This document shows positions 50,732-60,030 of a stretch of DNA of 64,000 bases, piece by piece (position 1 is the first letter of the stretch; the number at the start of each line of letters is the position of its first letter). Under the pieces are notes generated by a model. The model did no database searches. It was given only the letters and a program-made list of their open reading frames with translations, and had not been told where the DNA came from. Source of the stretch: an uncultured Piscinibacter sp. Lineage in GTDB: Bacteria; Pseudomonadota; Gammaproteobacteria; Burkholderiales; Burkholderiaceae_C. Where the stretch lies: positions 1 through 64,000 of the forward strand of contig NZ_CALFYO010000009.1 of assembly GCF_937952055.1 (NCBI RefSeq), written 5' to 3'. The translations under genes and the position numbers were made by a program.

Positions 50732-51492
50732 GGGCCGGGGTCCTGCTCGGCATCGGCGCCGAAACCAAGGTGGCGCCACAGCGCCGCATCATAGGTCCAA
50801 TCGCGAATCGGATCGGCCCCCAGGGCAAGGGACAGCCGCCGCTCGAACTCGGCGCGCGGCAGTTCGCGGCCGCCCAGCGAGGCGAGGTGGCCGGTGCGCT
50901 GCTGGCAGTCGATCATCGCCACGCCGTGCTCGCGGCAGAAGCACACCAGCGCCGCCAGCGCGATCTTCGAAGCATCGGTGCGGTGCGAGAACATCGACTC
51001 TCCGAAGAACATGCGACCGAGTCCGACGCCATAGAGTCCACCGGCCAGTTCGCCGTCGACCCAGGTCTCGACGCTGTGCACCATTCCGAGTCGGTGCCAG
51101 TCGGCGTAGGCCTCCACCATCTCCGGCACGATCCAGGTGCCATCCTGGCCCTCGCGTGGCGTACTGGCGCAGGCGCCGATGACGCGGCGGAATGCCGTGT
51201 CGATGCGCACCGCGCAGCCCGGTGTGCGGACGAACCTGGCGATCGTCTTGCGCAGCGAGCGCTTCAGGCGGAACTCGTCGACGAGCAGCACCATGCGCGG
51301 GTCGGGCGACCACCACAGCACCGGCTGGCCTTCGCTGTACCAGGGGAACACTCCCTTCGAGTAGGCCTCGGTGAGGCGCTTGGGGGTCAGCTCGCCTCCG
51401 GCGGCGAGCAGGCCGGGCGCTTCCGAGCCCGGTGGCAGCGCGCGCCGCGTGTCCGGCAGCGCGTCTTGCGGGCCGCGCAGCCAGGGGATCAC
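50728..51492 (-). CDS. aat: Leucyl/phenylalanyl-tRNA--protein transferase
   Basis: This 254-residue N-degron transferase adds Leu/Phe to N-terminal Lys or Arg. The N-terminus (IPWL-x-FP-like), LLAAGGELTPKRL, YSKGVFPWYSEGQPVLWWSPDPRMV and MIDCQQ are family hallmarks. GTG 51492 gives the usual short lead before PWL; a TTG at 51513 would run into the dehydrogenase stop. It begins one base after the gcdH stop, so gcdH, aat and bpt may be one transcript. Confidence 0.94.
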   Translation of the reverse strand: MIPWLRGPQDALPDTRRALPPGSEAPGLLAAGGELTPKRLTEAYSKGVFPWYSEGQPVLWWSPDPRMVLLVDEFRLKRSLRKTIARFVRTPGCAVRIDTAFRRVIGACASTPREGQDGTWIVPEMVEAYADWHRLGMVHSVETWVDGELAGGLYGVGLGRMFFGESMFSHRTDASKIALAALVCFCREHGVAMIDCQQRTGHLASLGGRELPRAEFERRLSLALGADPIRDWTYDAALWRHLGFGADAEQDPGP

Positions 51493-51493
51493 G

Positions 51494-52681
51494 TCAGTTG
51501 CTGAACGCAGCAATGCCGGTGATCGCGCGGCCGAGGATCAGCGCGTGCACGTCATGCGTGCCCTCGTAGGTATTGACCACCTCGAGGTTGACGAGGTGGC
51601 GGGCCACGCCGAACTCGTCGCTGATGCCGTTGCCGCCCATCATGTCGCGCGCCATGCGGGCGATGTCCAGCGCCTTGCCGCAGCTGTTGCGCTTCATGAT
51701 CGAGGTCACCTCGACCGATGCGGTGCCCTCGTCCTTCATGCGGCCCAGGCGCAGGCAGCCCTGCAGGCCCAGCGTGATCTCGGTTTCCATGTCGGCCAGC
51801 TTCTTCTGGATGAGCTGGTTGGCGGCCAGCGGGCGGCCGAACTGCTGGCGGTCGAGCACGTACTGCCGCGCGCGGGTGAAGCAGTCTTCCGCGGCGCCGA
51901 GCGCACCCCAGGCGATGCCGAAGCGTGCACTGTTCAGGCAGGTGAACGGGCCCTTCAGGCCGCGCACCTCGGGGAAGGCATTCTCCTCGGGGCAGAACAC
52001 GCGGTCCATGACGATCTCGCCGGTGATCGAGGCGCGCAGGCCCACCTTGCCGTGCACGGCGGGCGCGCTCAGCCCTTTCCACCCCTTCTCGAGCACGAAG
52101 CCGCGGATCTGGCCGCCGTCGTCCTTGGCCCAGACGACGAACACGTCGGCGATCGGGCTGTTGCTGATCCACATCTTCGAGCCGGACAATTCGTAGCCGC
52201 CGTCGACCTTCTTCGCGCGGGTGATCATGCTGCCCGGGTCGGAGCCGTGGTTCGGCTCGGTCAGGCCGAAGCAACCGATCCACTGGCCGCTGGCGAGCTT
52301 GGGCAGGTACTTCTGCTTCTGCGCCTCGGTGCCGAACGTGTGGATCGGCACCATCACCAGCGAGCTCTGCACGCTCATCATCGAGCGGTAGCCGGAATCG
52401 ACGCGCTCCACCTCGCGGGCGATCAGCCCGTAGCAGACATAGTTCAGGCCGGCGCCGCCGTAGGCCTCCGGGATGGTGGGGCCGAGCAGGCCGAGCTCGC
52501 CCATCTCGCGGAAGATCGCCGGATCGGTCTTCTCGTGGCGGAAGGCGTCGAGCACGCGCGGCGCGAGCCGGCCCTGGCAGTAGTCGCGTGCGGCGTTGCG
52601 CACGGCACGTTCGTCGTCGCTGAGCTGCTGCTCGAGCAGCAGCGGGTCGTCCCACTGGAAAACGGCGGCTTGGCTGGCCAT
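51494..52681 (-). CDS. gcdH: Glutaryl-CoA dehydrogenase
   Basis: This 395-residue acyl-CoA dehydrogenase oxidises and decarboxylates glutaryl-CoA to crotonyl-CoA in lysine/tryptophan and aromatic degradation. The EPNHGSDPGSM flavin block, the SARFGIAWGALGAAEDC segment and the catalytic glutamate in NTYEGTHD point to GcdH rather than a straight-chain enzyme. The ATG at 52681 gives normal length. It diverges from an acyl-CoA ligase gene, a possible partner for activating dicarboxylates or other acids. Confidence 0.92.
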   Translation of the reverse strand: MASQAAVFQWDDPLLLEQQLSDDERAVRNAARDYCQGRLAPRVLDAFRHEKTDPAIFREMGELGLLGPTIPEAYGGAGLNYVCYGLIAREVERVDSGYRSMMSVQSSLVMVPIHTFGTEAQKQKYLPKLASGQWIGCFGLTEPNHGSDPGSMITRAKKVDGGYELSGSKMWISNSPIADVFVVWAKDDGGQIRGFVLEKGWKGLSAPAVHGKVGLRASITGEIVMDRVFCPEENAFPEVRGLKGPFTCLNSARFGIAWGALGAAEDCFTRARQYVLDRQQFGRPLAANQLIQKKLADMETEITLGLQGCLRLGRMKDEGTASVEVTSIMKRNSCGKALDIARMARDMMGGNGISDEFGVARHLVNLEVVNTYEGTHDVHALILGRAITGIAAFSN

Positions 52682-52775
52682 GATCACACTCCTTCGCGAG
52701 GCGTCGAGTATGGCAGCGCGGGCGTGTCGCCGGCGTGCCAGGCGGCGCAAGGCGAGCATGGTATACGCAGCCCCC

Positions 52776-54320
52776 ATGACGCAAGAAACCGCCTTCGGCA
52801 TCGCCGACCGTGCCTTCGACACCATCGCCGAATGCATCCGCCGCCAAGCCCGGCAGCGGCCCGCCGCGCCGGCGCTGTCGGACGGCGAGACGGCGCTGAG
52901 CTACGGGGCGCTGGACGCACGCATGGACCGCGTCGCCGCCGCGCTGCAGCGCGACGGCCTGGCGCCGGGCGAGGCCATTGCCCTGTGTGCCGCGCCCTCG
53001 GTGGCGCAGGCGACGCTGTTCCTCGGCGCGCTGCGCGCCGGCGCGGTGGTCGCGCCGCTGGCCCCCGGCAGCACTCCGGCCAGCCTGGCGCGCATGCTGG
53101 CCGATGCGCAGGCGACGCGGCTGTTCGTCGACGCCGGCAGCGAGGCCGAGTTCGCCGGCAACGCGCTGCCGCGCACGCGGCTCGACGCCGACCTCGAAGC
53201 CTGGCTCGCGCCCGAGGGCACGTCGCCGCGGCCGGTGGAGATTCACCCCGAGTCGCCGTTCAACATCATCTACTCGTCGGGCACCACCGGAGAGCCCAAG
53301 GGCATCGTGCAGCCGCACGGCATGCGCTGGGCCCATGTGCGGCGCGGACTGCCCTATGGCTACGGGCCGGGCGCGGTGACGCTGCTGGCCACGCCGCTGT
53401 ACTCGAACACCACGCTGGTGGTGTTCTTCCCTTCGCTGGCCTTCGGCGGCGAGGTCGTGCTGACGAGGAAGTTCGATGCGCTGGCCTACCTGCAGCTCGC
53501 GCAGCGCGTGCATGCCACGCACACCATGCTGGTGCCGGTGCAATACCAGCGCCTGATGGCCCACGAGCAGTTCGACCGCTTCGACCTGTCGGCCTTCCGC
53601 TTGAAGTTCTGCACCAGCGCGCCGTTTCCCGCGGCGCTGAAGGCCGAGGTGCTCAGGCGCTGGCCGGGCGGCCTGGTCGAGTTCTACGGCATGACCGAAG
53701 GCGGAGGCACCTGCATCCTGGAGGCCCATCTTCACCGCGACAAGCTGCACACCGTCGGCAAGCCGGCGCCCGGCACCGACACGCGCCTGATCGACGACGC
53801 CGGCCACGAGCTGGCGGCCGGCGCCACCGGCGAGGTGGTCGGTCATTCGCCCGGCATGATGGTCGGCTACCACCGCCGCCCCGATGCCACGCGCGAGGCC
53901 GAGTGGTTCGATGCGACCGGCAAGCGCTTCATCCGCACGGGCGACATCGGACGATTCGATGCCGACGGCTTCCTCGTCCTGCTGGACCGCCGCAAGGACA
54001 TGATCATCTCCGGCGGCTTCAACATCTACCCGAGCGACCTGGAGGCGCAACTGCGCGAACATCCTGCCGTGACCGATGCCGCCGTGGTCGGCGTGCCCTC
54101 GGCGCAATGGGGCGAGACGCCGGTGGCCTTCGTCGTGTGCCGGCCGGGTCACGCCGCGGAGGCGCGGGCGCTGCGCGATTGGCTCAATGCGCGCGTCGGC
54201 AAGACGCAGCGGCTGGCCGCCCTGCACCTCGTCGACGAACTGCCGCGCAGCGCCATCGGCAAGGTGCTCAAGCGCGAGTTGCGCGAACGGCATGCCGCCA
54301 TGGCACCATGTCGGCCATGA
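52776..54320 (+). CDS. AMP-dependent acyl-CoA ligase, medium-size
   Basis: This 514-residue ANL-superfamily ligase has the P-loop YSSGTTGEPKG near 165-175, the EFYGMTEGGG motif, RTGDIGRFD and a C-terminal lysine in AIGKVLKREL. It should make an acyl-CoA or acyl-AMP. It diverges from gcdH and overlaps the following NDH-2 gene by 4 bases. Residues after P-loop suggest a short- or medium-chain or aryl substrate, but specificity is not readable. Confidence 0.87.
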   Translation: MTQETAFGIADRAFDTIAECIRRQARQRPAAPALSDGETALSYGALDARMDRVAAALQRDGLAPGEAIALCAAPSVAQATLFLGALRAGAVVAPLAPGSTPASLARMLADAQATRLFVDAGSEAEFAGNALPRTRLDADLEAWLAPEGTSPRPVEIHPESPFNIIYSSGTTGEPKGIVQPHGMRWAHVRRGLPYGYGPGAVTLLATPLYSNTTLVVFFPSLAFGGEVVLTRKFDALAYLQLAQRVHATHTMLVPVQYQRLMAHEQFDRFDLSAFRLKFCTSAPFPAALKAEVLRRWPGGLVEFYGMTEGGGTCILEAHLHRDKLHTVGKPAPGTDTRLIDDAGHELAAGATGEVVGHSPGMMVGYHRRPDATREAEWFDATGKRFIRTGDIGRFDADGFLVLLDRRKDMIISGGFNIYPSDLEAQLREHPAVTDAAVVGVPSAQWGETPVAFVVCRPGHAAEARALRDWLNARVGKTQRLAALHLVDELPRSAIGKVLKRELRERHAAMAPCRP

Positions 54321-55645
54321 ACCCCGCCGAAGAAGCGCCCGTACACCGCATTGTCGTGGTCGGCGGCGGTGCCGGCGGGCTCGAGCTCGTCACGCAGCTG
54401 GGCGACAGGCTCGGCAAGAAGGGTCGGGCGCACGTCACGCTGATCGAGAAGGCGCGTACCCATTTCTGGAAGCCGCACCTGCACGAGATCGCTGCCGGCA
54501 GCACCGACCTGCACGAGCATGCCACCGACTATCTGGCGCAATCGCACTGGCATGGCTTCCGCTACCGCGTCGGCGAGATGGTGGGCCTGGACCGCGACAA
54601 GCGCGAGGTGATCGTCGCTCCGGCGATCGACGAGGAGGGGGCGCCGATCACGCCACCCTACACGCGCGGCTACGACACGCTGGTGATGGCGGTGGGCAGC
54701 CTGACCAACGACTTCGGCACCCCGGGCGTCGCCGAGCACGCGATCGCGCTGGAGACGCCGGCGCAGGCCGAGCGCTTTCACCGTCGCCTGGTCAACGCCT
54801 GCATCCGTGCGCACATGCAGAGCGAGCCGCTGTCGCCGCGGCAGCTGCAGGTGGCCATCATCGGCGCGGGCGCCACCGGCGTGGAGCTGGCGGCCGAGCT
54901 GCACAAGGCGACGCGTGCGCTCGTCTCCTACAACCTCGAGCGCATCGACCCCGAGCGCGACATCCGGCTCAACCTGATCGAGGCCGGTCCGCGCATCCTG
55001 CCAGCGCTGCCGGAGCGCATCTCGGGCGCGGCGCATGGTCTGCTGGCCAGCCTGGGCGTGCGCGTGCGCACCAACTCGCGCGTGACCGAGGTGAGCGCCG
55101 AGGGCGTCCACCTTGCCGGCGGCGAGACCATTCCGGCCGAGTTGGTGGTGTGGGCGGCCGGCGTGAAGGCGCCGGACTTCCTGCGCGAGCTCGGTGGTCT
55201 GGAGAGCAACCGCCTCAATCAGCTGGTGGTGGAAAGCACGCTGCAGACCACGCGCGACCCGGCCGTCTTCGCGCTCGGCGACTGCGCGGCGGCGCCCTGG
55301 CTCGGGCACGAGGGCAACGTGCCGCCGCGCGCGCAAGCGGCGCATCAGCAGGCCTCGCACCTGGTCGAGCAACTGCAGCGGCGCATCGAGGGCAAGCCGC
55401 TGCAGCCCTGGCGCTACCGCGACTTCGGCTCGCTCGTCTCGCTGGGCGAGTACAGCACGGTGGGCAACCTGATGGGCAACCTGGTCGGCGGCAACCTGTG
55501 GGTCGAGGGACTGTTCGCGCGCACCATGTACCTGTCCTTGTACAAGATGCACGAGGTGGCGCTGCACGGCTTCTGGCGCACCGCGCTCGGCTCGCTGAGC
55601 CGGCTGATGACGCGCAGCACGGAACCGCGCGTCAAGCTGCACTAG
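54317..55645 (+). CDS. Type II NADH dehydrogenase-like FAD oxidoreductase
   Basis: This protein of about 442 residues has an FAD Rossmann motif VVVGGGAGGLE near 12-22, an NAD motif AIIGAGATGVELA near 175-187, and the C-terminal FAD block FALGDCA. It resembles NDH-2, passing electrons from NADH to quinone without proton pumping. Its C-terminal amphipathic helices (VEGLFARTMYLSLYKMHEVA) would bind the membrane. ATG 54317 gives an ATGA overlap with the ligase; ATG 54308 is also possible. Confidence 0.88.
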   Translation: MNPAEEAPVHRIVVVGGGAGGLELVTQLGDRLGKKGRAHVTLIEKARTHFWKPHLHEIAAGSTDLHEHATDYLAQSHWHGFRYRVGEMVGLDRDKREVIVAPAIDEEGAPITPPYTRGYDTLVMAVGSLTNDFGTPGVAEHAIALETPAQAERFHRRLVNACIRAHMQSEPLSPRQLQVAIIGAGATGVELAAELHKATRALVSYNLERIDPERDIRLNLIEAGPRILPALPERISGAAHGLLASLGVRVRTNSRVTEVSAEGVHLAGGETIPAELVVWAAGVKAPDFLRELGGLESNRLNQLVVESTLQTTRDPAVFALGDCAAAPWLGHEGNVPPRAQAAHQQASHLVEQLQRRIEGKPLQPWRYRDFGSLVSLGEYSTVGNLMGNLVGGNLWVEGLFARTMYLSLYKMHEVALHGFWRTALGSLSRLMTRSTEPRVKLH

Positions 55646-55670
55646 CCAACCAGCGGACGCCAGATTGGCG

Positions 55671-55711
55671 CAGGGCGCGGGGGTCCCGCGGGTGCAGCCC
55701 CCCGCGCCCTG
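55671..55711. terminator. GC-rich inverted repeat between convergent genes
   Basis: A perfect 13-bp stem CAGGGCGCGGGGG/CCCCCGCGCCCTG with a 15-base centre separates the NDH-2 gene (ends 55645) from the ParA-like gene (ends 55734). There is no T-run, so it is a strong hairpin that may stop or protect transcripts rather than a standard terminator. Confidence 0.6.
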
Positions 55712-55733
55712 AGCCCCCTTGGCTCCGACGTCG

Positions 55734-56423
55734 CTAAACCCCGACGTCGTCGAGATCGCGGTACACGTCGCGCAGCCACATCTTCACGCGCTGGCGGTCC
55801 ATCAGGCCGAGCGCGATCGGACTCTCGCTGGCAGTGGCATGCCAGAAGCTGCTGCTGTTGATGTCGATCTTGCGGATCGCGCTGTCGTGCAGCTTCTTCA
55901 CCGAGACGATCTTCGCGCCCAGGCCGAGCGCGCGGGCCTGCTCGCCCGACTGCTCGAGCGCCGTGAAGTCGCCGCCGCGCACCTGGTTGCGCACCAGCAC
56001 GTACTTCAGGCTCGTGCCGAATCGGTCGAGCAGCTTGCGCAGCAGGTCGACGGAATCCTTGCCCGTGTCCATCACGTGCCAGTAGTGGATGGTGATGCCG
56101 GTCTCGTCGGCGAGGTTGAGCACGCCGGAGTCGTCCATCCAGCGCACCAGCGGCTCGTGCGTCTGGGCGGCGAGGTCCACGAGGATGCGCCGTTCGGGCT
56201 GCTCGACGGCGGCCTCCATGATGGCGTCCAGCGCCTCGTAGCGGTCGACCACCACCGGCGAGGCGTAGCCTGCGTAGAAGCGCATCAGCGCCCCATGCGA
56301 GCGGTCCGTGTCGAAGCCGAGGAAGGGCATCTGGTGGTCGATCAGGTATTGCGCCAGGACGCGCGCCAGCAGCGACTTGCCCACGCCGCCCTTCTCGCCA
56401 CCGATGAAATGGATCTTCGCCAT
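55734..56423 (-). CDS. ParA/MinD-like ATPase, orphan
   Basis: This 229-residue deviant-Walker ATPase has GGEKGGVGKS at 8-17 and a central FDTDRSHG segment. It resembles proteins sometimes labelled mobilisation or CobQ/ParA family. No parB, conjugation or partition site lies nearby, so it is not a plasmid partition system here. A cellular-positioning or regulatory role is possible. It diverges from phoX. Confidence 0.78.
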   Translation of the reverse strand: MAKIHFIGGEKGGVGKSLLARVLAQYLIDHQMPFLGFDTDRSHGALMRFYAGYASPVVVDRYEALDAIMEAAVEQPERRILVDLAAQTHEPLVRWMDDSGVLNLADETGITIHYWHVMDTGKDSVDLLRKLLDRFGTSLKYVLVRNQVRGGDFTALEQSGEQARALGLGAKIVSVKKLHDSAIRKIDINSSSFWHATASESPIALGLMDRQRVKMWLRDVYRDLDDVGV

Positions 56424-56510
56424 CCGCTCCGTCCTCCCACGTTCCTGATGCGCTGAAGCGGGCGATTCTGACCCGAATCCGCCGGGGCGCGCCAGCGGGG
56501 CTTCACGCGG

Positions 56511-56539
56511 CGGTCATCAGCTGTTCACGGCGCTGTCAT
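56511..56539 (+). promoter_or_regulatory. Possible Pho box upstream of phoX
   Basis: Three half-site-like heptamers, CGGTCAT (56511-56517), CTGTTCA (56521-56527) and CTGTCAT (56533-56539), lie 52-81 bases before the phosphatase start. Outer units are 22 bases apart (two 11-base turns), but the middle one is off register by one base. PhoB control of phoX is common. Confidence 0.5.
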
Positions 56540-56591
56540 CGGCGCTGCCGAGACTGCGTCGGTTTCTTCCAACCCAGCAGACGAGGACGAC

Positions 56592-58895
56592 ATGGACGAC
56601 AAGGCCGCAACCCACCACGATGACGCCGATCTCAACGGCTCGGGCAATCCGACCTTCAATCACGTGCTCGATGCACGGCTGTCGCGTCGGGGCGTGCTGC
56701 GCGGAGGCATCGGCGGTGTGGCCGGCGCCGTGCTCGGTGGCCTGTCGCTGGGCGCCTGCGGCGGCGGCGACGCGCAGGACCTGGCCGTGGCCAGCGAGGA
56801 CATGGCGGCGCTCGGCGCCGACAAGCAGGCCGAGCACTCGAGTCGCCGCGAAGGCCGCATCGCCAGCCTCGACTTCCAGGCCGTGCCGAAAGGCCTGGCC
56901 GACAAGGTGGTGGTGCCGGCCGGCTACACCGCGACGGTGGTGTACGCGCTGGGCGATCCGCTCGACGCGCAGACGCCCGAGTACCGCAACGACGGCACCG
57001 ACACCCAGATGGAGCGCCGCGCCGGCGACCACCACGACGGCATGGAGTATTTCGGCCTCGACCCGCTGGGCCGGCAGCGTGATCGCCTCGGCTCGAGCCG
57101 CGGCCTCCTGGCGATCAATCACGAGGCCACCAGCCAGGGTGGCGGCGAGCGCAGCTCCGCCTTCATCCATGCCGATGGCGGCACCAACGCCCTGCCGCGA
57201 CCGGCCGCCGAAGTGGACAAGGAAGTGGCGATCCACGGGCTGTCCGTCGTCGAGGTGCACTCACGGGGCGGCCGCTTCGAGTACGTGCGCAACTCGCGGT
57301 TCAATCGCCGCATCACGCCGCTGACGCCGGTGGAGATCTCCGGCCCGGTGCGCGGCCATGCCCTGCTGTCGACGAAGTACTCGCCTGCCGGCACCGCCAC
57401 CCGCGGCACGCTGAACAACTGCGGCAGCGGCAAGACGCCCTGGGGCACCATGCTCAGCGGCGAGGAGAACTGGGCCGGTTACTTCACCCGCTCGGCCACC
57501 GACAATGCGGCGCGCGCCGTCTCCGGCGACGCGAAGAGCGTGACCTCGCTGAACCGCTACGGGCGAGGCCAGGGTGCCGGCAGCCGCCACGGCTGGGAGA
57601 GTGGCGGCAGCGACGACCGGTACGCACGCTGGGACATTGGCGTGAAGGGGGCCAGCGCCGCCGAGGACTACCGCAACGAGCTCAACGGCTTCGGCTGGAT
57701 CGTCGAGGTCGACCCCTACGATCGGAAGGCCGCGACCAGGAAGCGCACCGCACTCGGCCGTTTCGCGCACGAGAGCGCGGCCTTCGGCAGGCTGGTCGAG
57801 GGCCGCCCCTTGGCCGTCTACATGGGCGACGACTCGCGCGGCGAGTACATCTACAAGTTCGTCTCCACCGCCACCTGGCGCAAGGGTGATGCCGACCGCC
57901 ACGACCGCATCGCGGTGGGCGACAAGTACCTCGACCACGGCCGCCTCTACGTGGCGCGCTTCAACGACGACGGCAGCGGCGACTGGATCGAACTGGACAT
58001 CGCCCACCCGGCGATCGCTGCGTACGCTGGCTACGCGTTCGCCGACCAGGCGGACGTGCTCGTCAATGCGCGTCTCGCCGCCGACGCGGTGGGTGCGACG
58101 AAGATGGATCGACCGGAGTGGTGCGCGGTGCACCCGGTGACGGGCGAGATCTACTACACGCTGACCAACAACAGCAACCGCAAGGTGGAGCCGAGCGGTT
58201 CGCAGCAGGGGGTCGATGCTGGCAATCCGCGTTCGTACAGCGATTCGTTCGGCGGCGGCGCGGCGGGCTCGCCAGGCAACGTCAACGGCCACATCATCCG
58301 CATGGCCGAGGCCGACGGCCGCGCCGAGGCGCCGCGCTTCCGGTGGGACGTGTACCTGTTCGGCGCGCAGGCCGATGCCGACCCGGGCAAGGTCAACCTG
58401 TCCGCGCTGACCGACGACCAGGACTTCTCCAGCCCCGACGGACTGTGGTTCAGCCCGACCACCGGCCTGGCCTGGATCCAGACCGACGACGGGGCCTACA
58501 CCGACACGACCAACTGCATGATGCTCGCTGGCATCCCGGGCCAAGTGGGGGACGGCAGCGCGGTGCGCCTGAGCTACACGAAGGCCGACGGCACGACGCT
58601 GGACGTGGACACCTACGTCGGCAGGCAGCCGGCCGCCGACGCGCTGAAGCGCTTCCTCGTCGGCCCGGTGGATTGCGAGATCACCGGGGTCGCCGAGACG
58701 CCGGACGGCCGTGCGCTGTTCGTCAACATCCAGCACCCGGGCGAGTCGATCAGTGTGGCCCACATCGCCGACCCCTCGAAGTACCTCAGCCACTGGCCGG
58801 GCAATGCCGGCTACGGTGCGGGCGGGGCGACCGCGCGCCCGCGCTCGGCGACCATCGTCATCACCAAGGACGACGGCGGACGCGTCGGCCGCTGA
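56592..58895 (+). CDS. phoX: PhoX-family alkaline phosphatase, Tat-exported
   Basis: This 767-residue DUF839/PhoX phosphatase releases phosphate from organic monoesters, using calcium and iron in characterised members. A Tat signal contains RR (32-33) in SRRGVLRG, followed by a hydrophobic helix ending LSLGAC with C56, a lipobox-like site that could make it a Tat lipoprotein. Family blocks include LLAINHEAT, GEENWAGYF, GRFAHESAAF and YMGDDSRGEYIYKFVS. A possible Pho box precedes it. Confidence 0.93.
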   Translation: MDDKAATHHDDADLNGSGNPTFNHVLDARLSRRGVLRGGIGGVAGAVLGGLSLGACGGGDAQDLAVASEDMAALGADKQAEHSSRREGRIASLDFQAVPKGLADKVVVPAGYTATVVYALGDPLDAQTPEYRNDGTDTQMERRAGDHHDGMEYFGLDPLGRQRDRLGSSRGLLAINHEATSQGGGERSSAFIHADGGTNALPRPAAEVDKEVAIHGLSVVEVHSRGGRFEYVRNSRFNRRITPLTPVEISGPVRGHALLSTKYSPAGTATRGTLNNCGSGKTPWGTMLSGEENWAGYFTRSATDNAARAVSGDAKSVTSLNRYGRGQGAGSRHGWESGGSDDRYARWDIGVKGASAAEDYRNELNGFGWIVEVDPYDRKAATRKRTALGRFAHESAAFGRLVEGRPLAVYMGDDSRGEYIYKFVSTATWRKGDADRHDRIAVGDKYLDHGRLYVARFNDDGSGDWIELDIAHPAIAAYAGYAFADQADVLVNARLAADAVGATKMDRPEWCAVHPVTGEIYYTLTNNSNRKVEPSGSQQGVDAGNPRSYSDSFGGGAAGSPGNVNGHIIRMAEADGRAEAPRFRWDVYLFGAQADADPGKVNLSALTDDQDFSSPDGLWFSPTTGLAWIQTDDGAYTDTTNCMMLAGIPGQVGDGSAVRLSYTKADGTTLDVDTYVGRQPAADALKRFLVGPVDCEITGVAETPDGRALFVNIQHPGESISVAHIADPSKYLSHWPGNAGYGAGGATARPRSATIVITKDDGGRVGR

Positions 58896-58921
58896 GGTCC
58901 GGCCCGGCGGCGTGCCGGGAG

Positions 58922-58952
58922 TTCTGGCGTCGGGCTCGATCCGGCGCCAGAA
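58922..58952. repeat. Inverted repeat downstream of phoX
   Basis: A perfect 8-bp inverted repeat TTCTGGCG/CGCCAGAA with a 15-base spacer lies 26 bases after the phoX stop and just before a small gene. It lacks a T-run. Confidence 0.5.
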
Positions 58953-58959
58953 TCACGGC

Positions 58960-59259
58960 ATGCAGCAGGCCGCCGTGATCGAGCAGGTGTTCGCCGCCCT
59001 CGTGGTGGCCGCGTGTGCGGTGCTGCTGCTGCGCCTGGTGATCGGGGCGCAGCGGCGCGCGAAGCTCGACCGCGCCTTCGTGCGCCTGTGGCGGGGGCTG
59101 CGCTCGGGCGCCGTTGCGCTGTGGCGCTGGCCCGGCAAGCGCCGCCAGGCGCGCCGGCTCGCCGAGGACGCCATCCGGCGCGCCAGTCAGGGAAAGCGGG
59201 AGGGCAACGTCTACACGCCCGAGCAGTTCAAGAAGCCGCCGCGCGACAAGATGCACTGA
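58960..59259 (+). CDS. Small single-pass membrane protein, uncharacterised
   Basis: This 99-residue protein has one N-terminal membrane helix (VFAALVVAACAVLLLRLVIG) and a strongly basic, Trp/Arg-rich body. I recognise no family. Its start follows a short GC-rich leader with an inverted repeat. It probably stays in the inner membrane with a basic cytoplasmic part. It ends 12 bases from the convergent SDR gene. Confidence 0.7.
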   Translation: MQQAAVIEQVFAALVVAACAVLLLRLVIGAQRRAKLDRAFVRLWRGLRSGAVALWRWPGKRRQARRLAEDAIRRASQGKREGNVYTPEQFKKPPRDKMH

Positions 59260-59271
59260 TCCGCCGCAGCT

Positions 59272-60030
59272 TCATCCGCGGCCGACGAACGGCATGTTCG
59301 TCGCCATCACCGTCATGAACAGCACGTTGGCATCGAGCGGCAGGCCGGCCATGTGCACCACCGCATCGGCGACGTGCCTCACGTCCATGCGCGGCTCGAC
59401 GCGGGTGGAACCGTCGGCCTGCAGCACGCCCTGCGCCATGCGTTCGGTCATCTCCGTGGCGGCATTGCCGATGTCGATCTGTCCGCAGGCGATGCCATGG
59501 CGTCGGCCGTCGAGCGCGGTGCTGCGCGTCAGCCCGCTGATGGCGTGCTTGGTGGCGGTGTAGGGCGCCGAGAACGGCCGCGGCGCATAGGCCGAGATCG
59601 AGCCGTTGTTGATGATGCGCCCGCCCTGGGGCGACTGGCTCTTCATCAGGCGGATCGCCTCCTGGGTGCACAGGAACGGCCCGGTCAGGTTGACGTCGAC
59701 CACCGCCTTCCACTGCTCGTAGCTGAGGTCTTCCATCGGGATGGCCGGGGCACCCATGCCGGCGTTGTTGAAGAGCACGTCGAGGCGTCCGAACGCCGCC
59801 TGGGTCTTCGCGAACAACGCCTTCACCGAGGCCGGATCGCCGACGTCGGTGGGCACGGCGAGCAGCCGCTCCTTGTCGCGGGCCGCAGCAGCGATGGTCT
59901 CGTTCAGCGCGTCGGCCCGGCGGCCGGCGAGCACGACGTGGTAGCCGGCCCCGTGCAGGGCGAGGGCGCAGGCGCGGCCGATGCCGCTGCCGGCGCCGGT
60001 GACGAGGGCGACGCGAGGGGTGGTGCTCAT
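59272..60030 (-). CDS. SDR-family oxidoreductase
   Basis: This 252-residue classical SDR has TGAGSGIG at 11-18, NNAG, the catalytic serine in NNGSISAYAPRP and Y-x3-K in PYTATK. It is probably NAD(P)-dependent; the substrate is unknown. Its ATG at 60030 overlaps the BPSS1780-like stop (ATGA), so it is last in the DUF2782/thrB operon, an association I cannot explain functionally. Confidence 0.85.
   Translation of the reverse strand: MSTTPRVALVTGAGSGIGRACALALHGAGYHVVLAGRRADALNETIAAAARDKERLLAVPTDVGDPASVKALFAKTQAAFGRLDVLFNNAGMGAPAIPMEDLSYEQWKAVVDVNLTGPFLCTQEAIRLMKSQSPQGGRIINNGSISAYAPRPFSAPYTATKHAISGLTRSTALDGRRHGIACGQIDIGNAATEMTERMAQGVLQADGSTRVEPRMDVRHVADAVVHMAGLPLDANVLFMTVMATNMPFVGRG

Noticed and set aside
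51371..54307. Long frame preceding and in phase with the NDH-2 gene.
   Set aside because: It is antisense to gcdH and out of frame over the ligase; NDH-2 begins at ATG 54308 or 54317.
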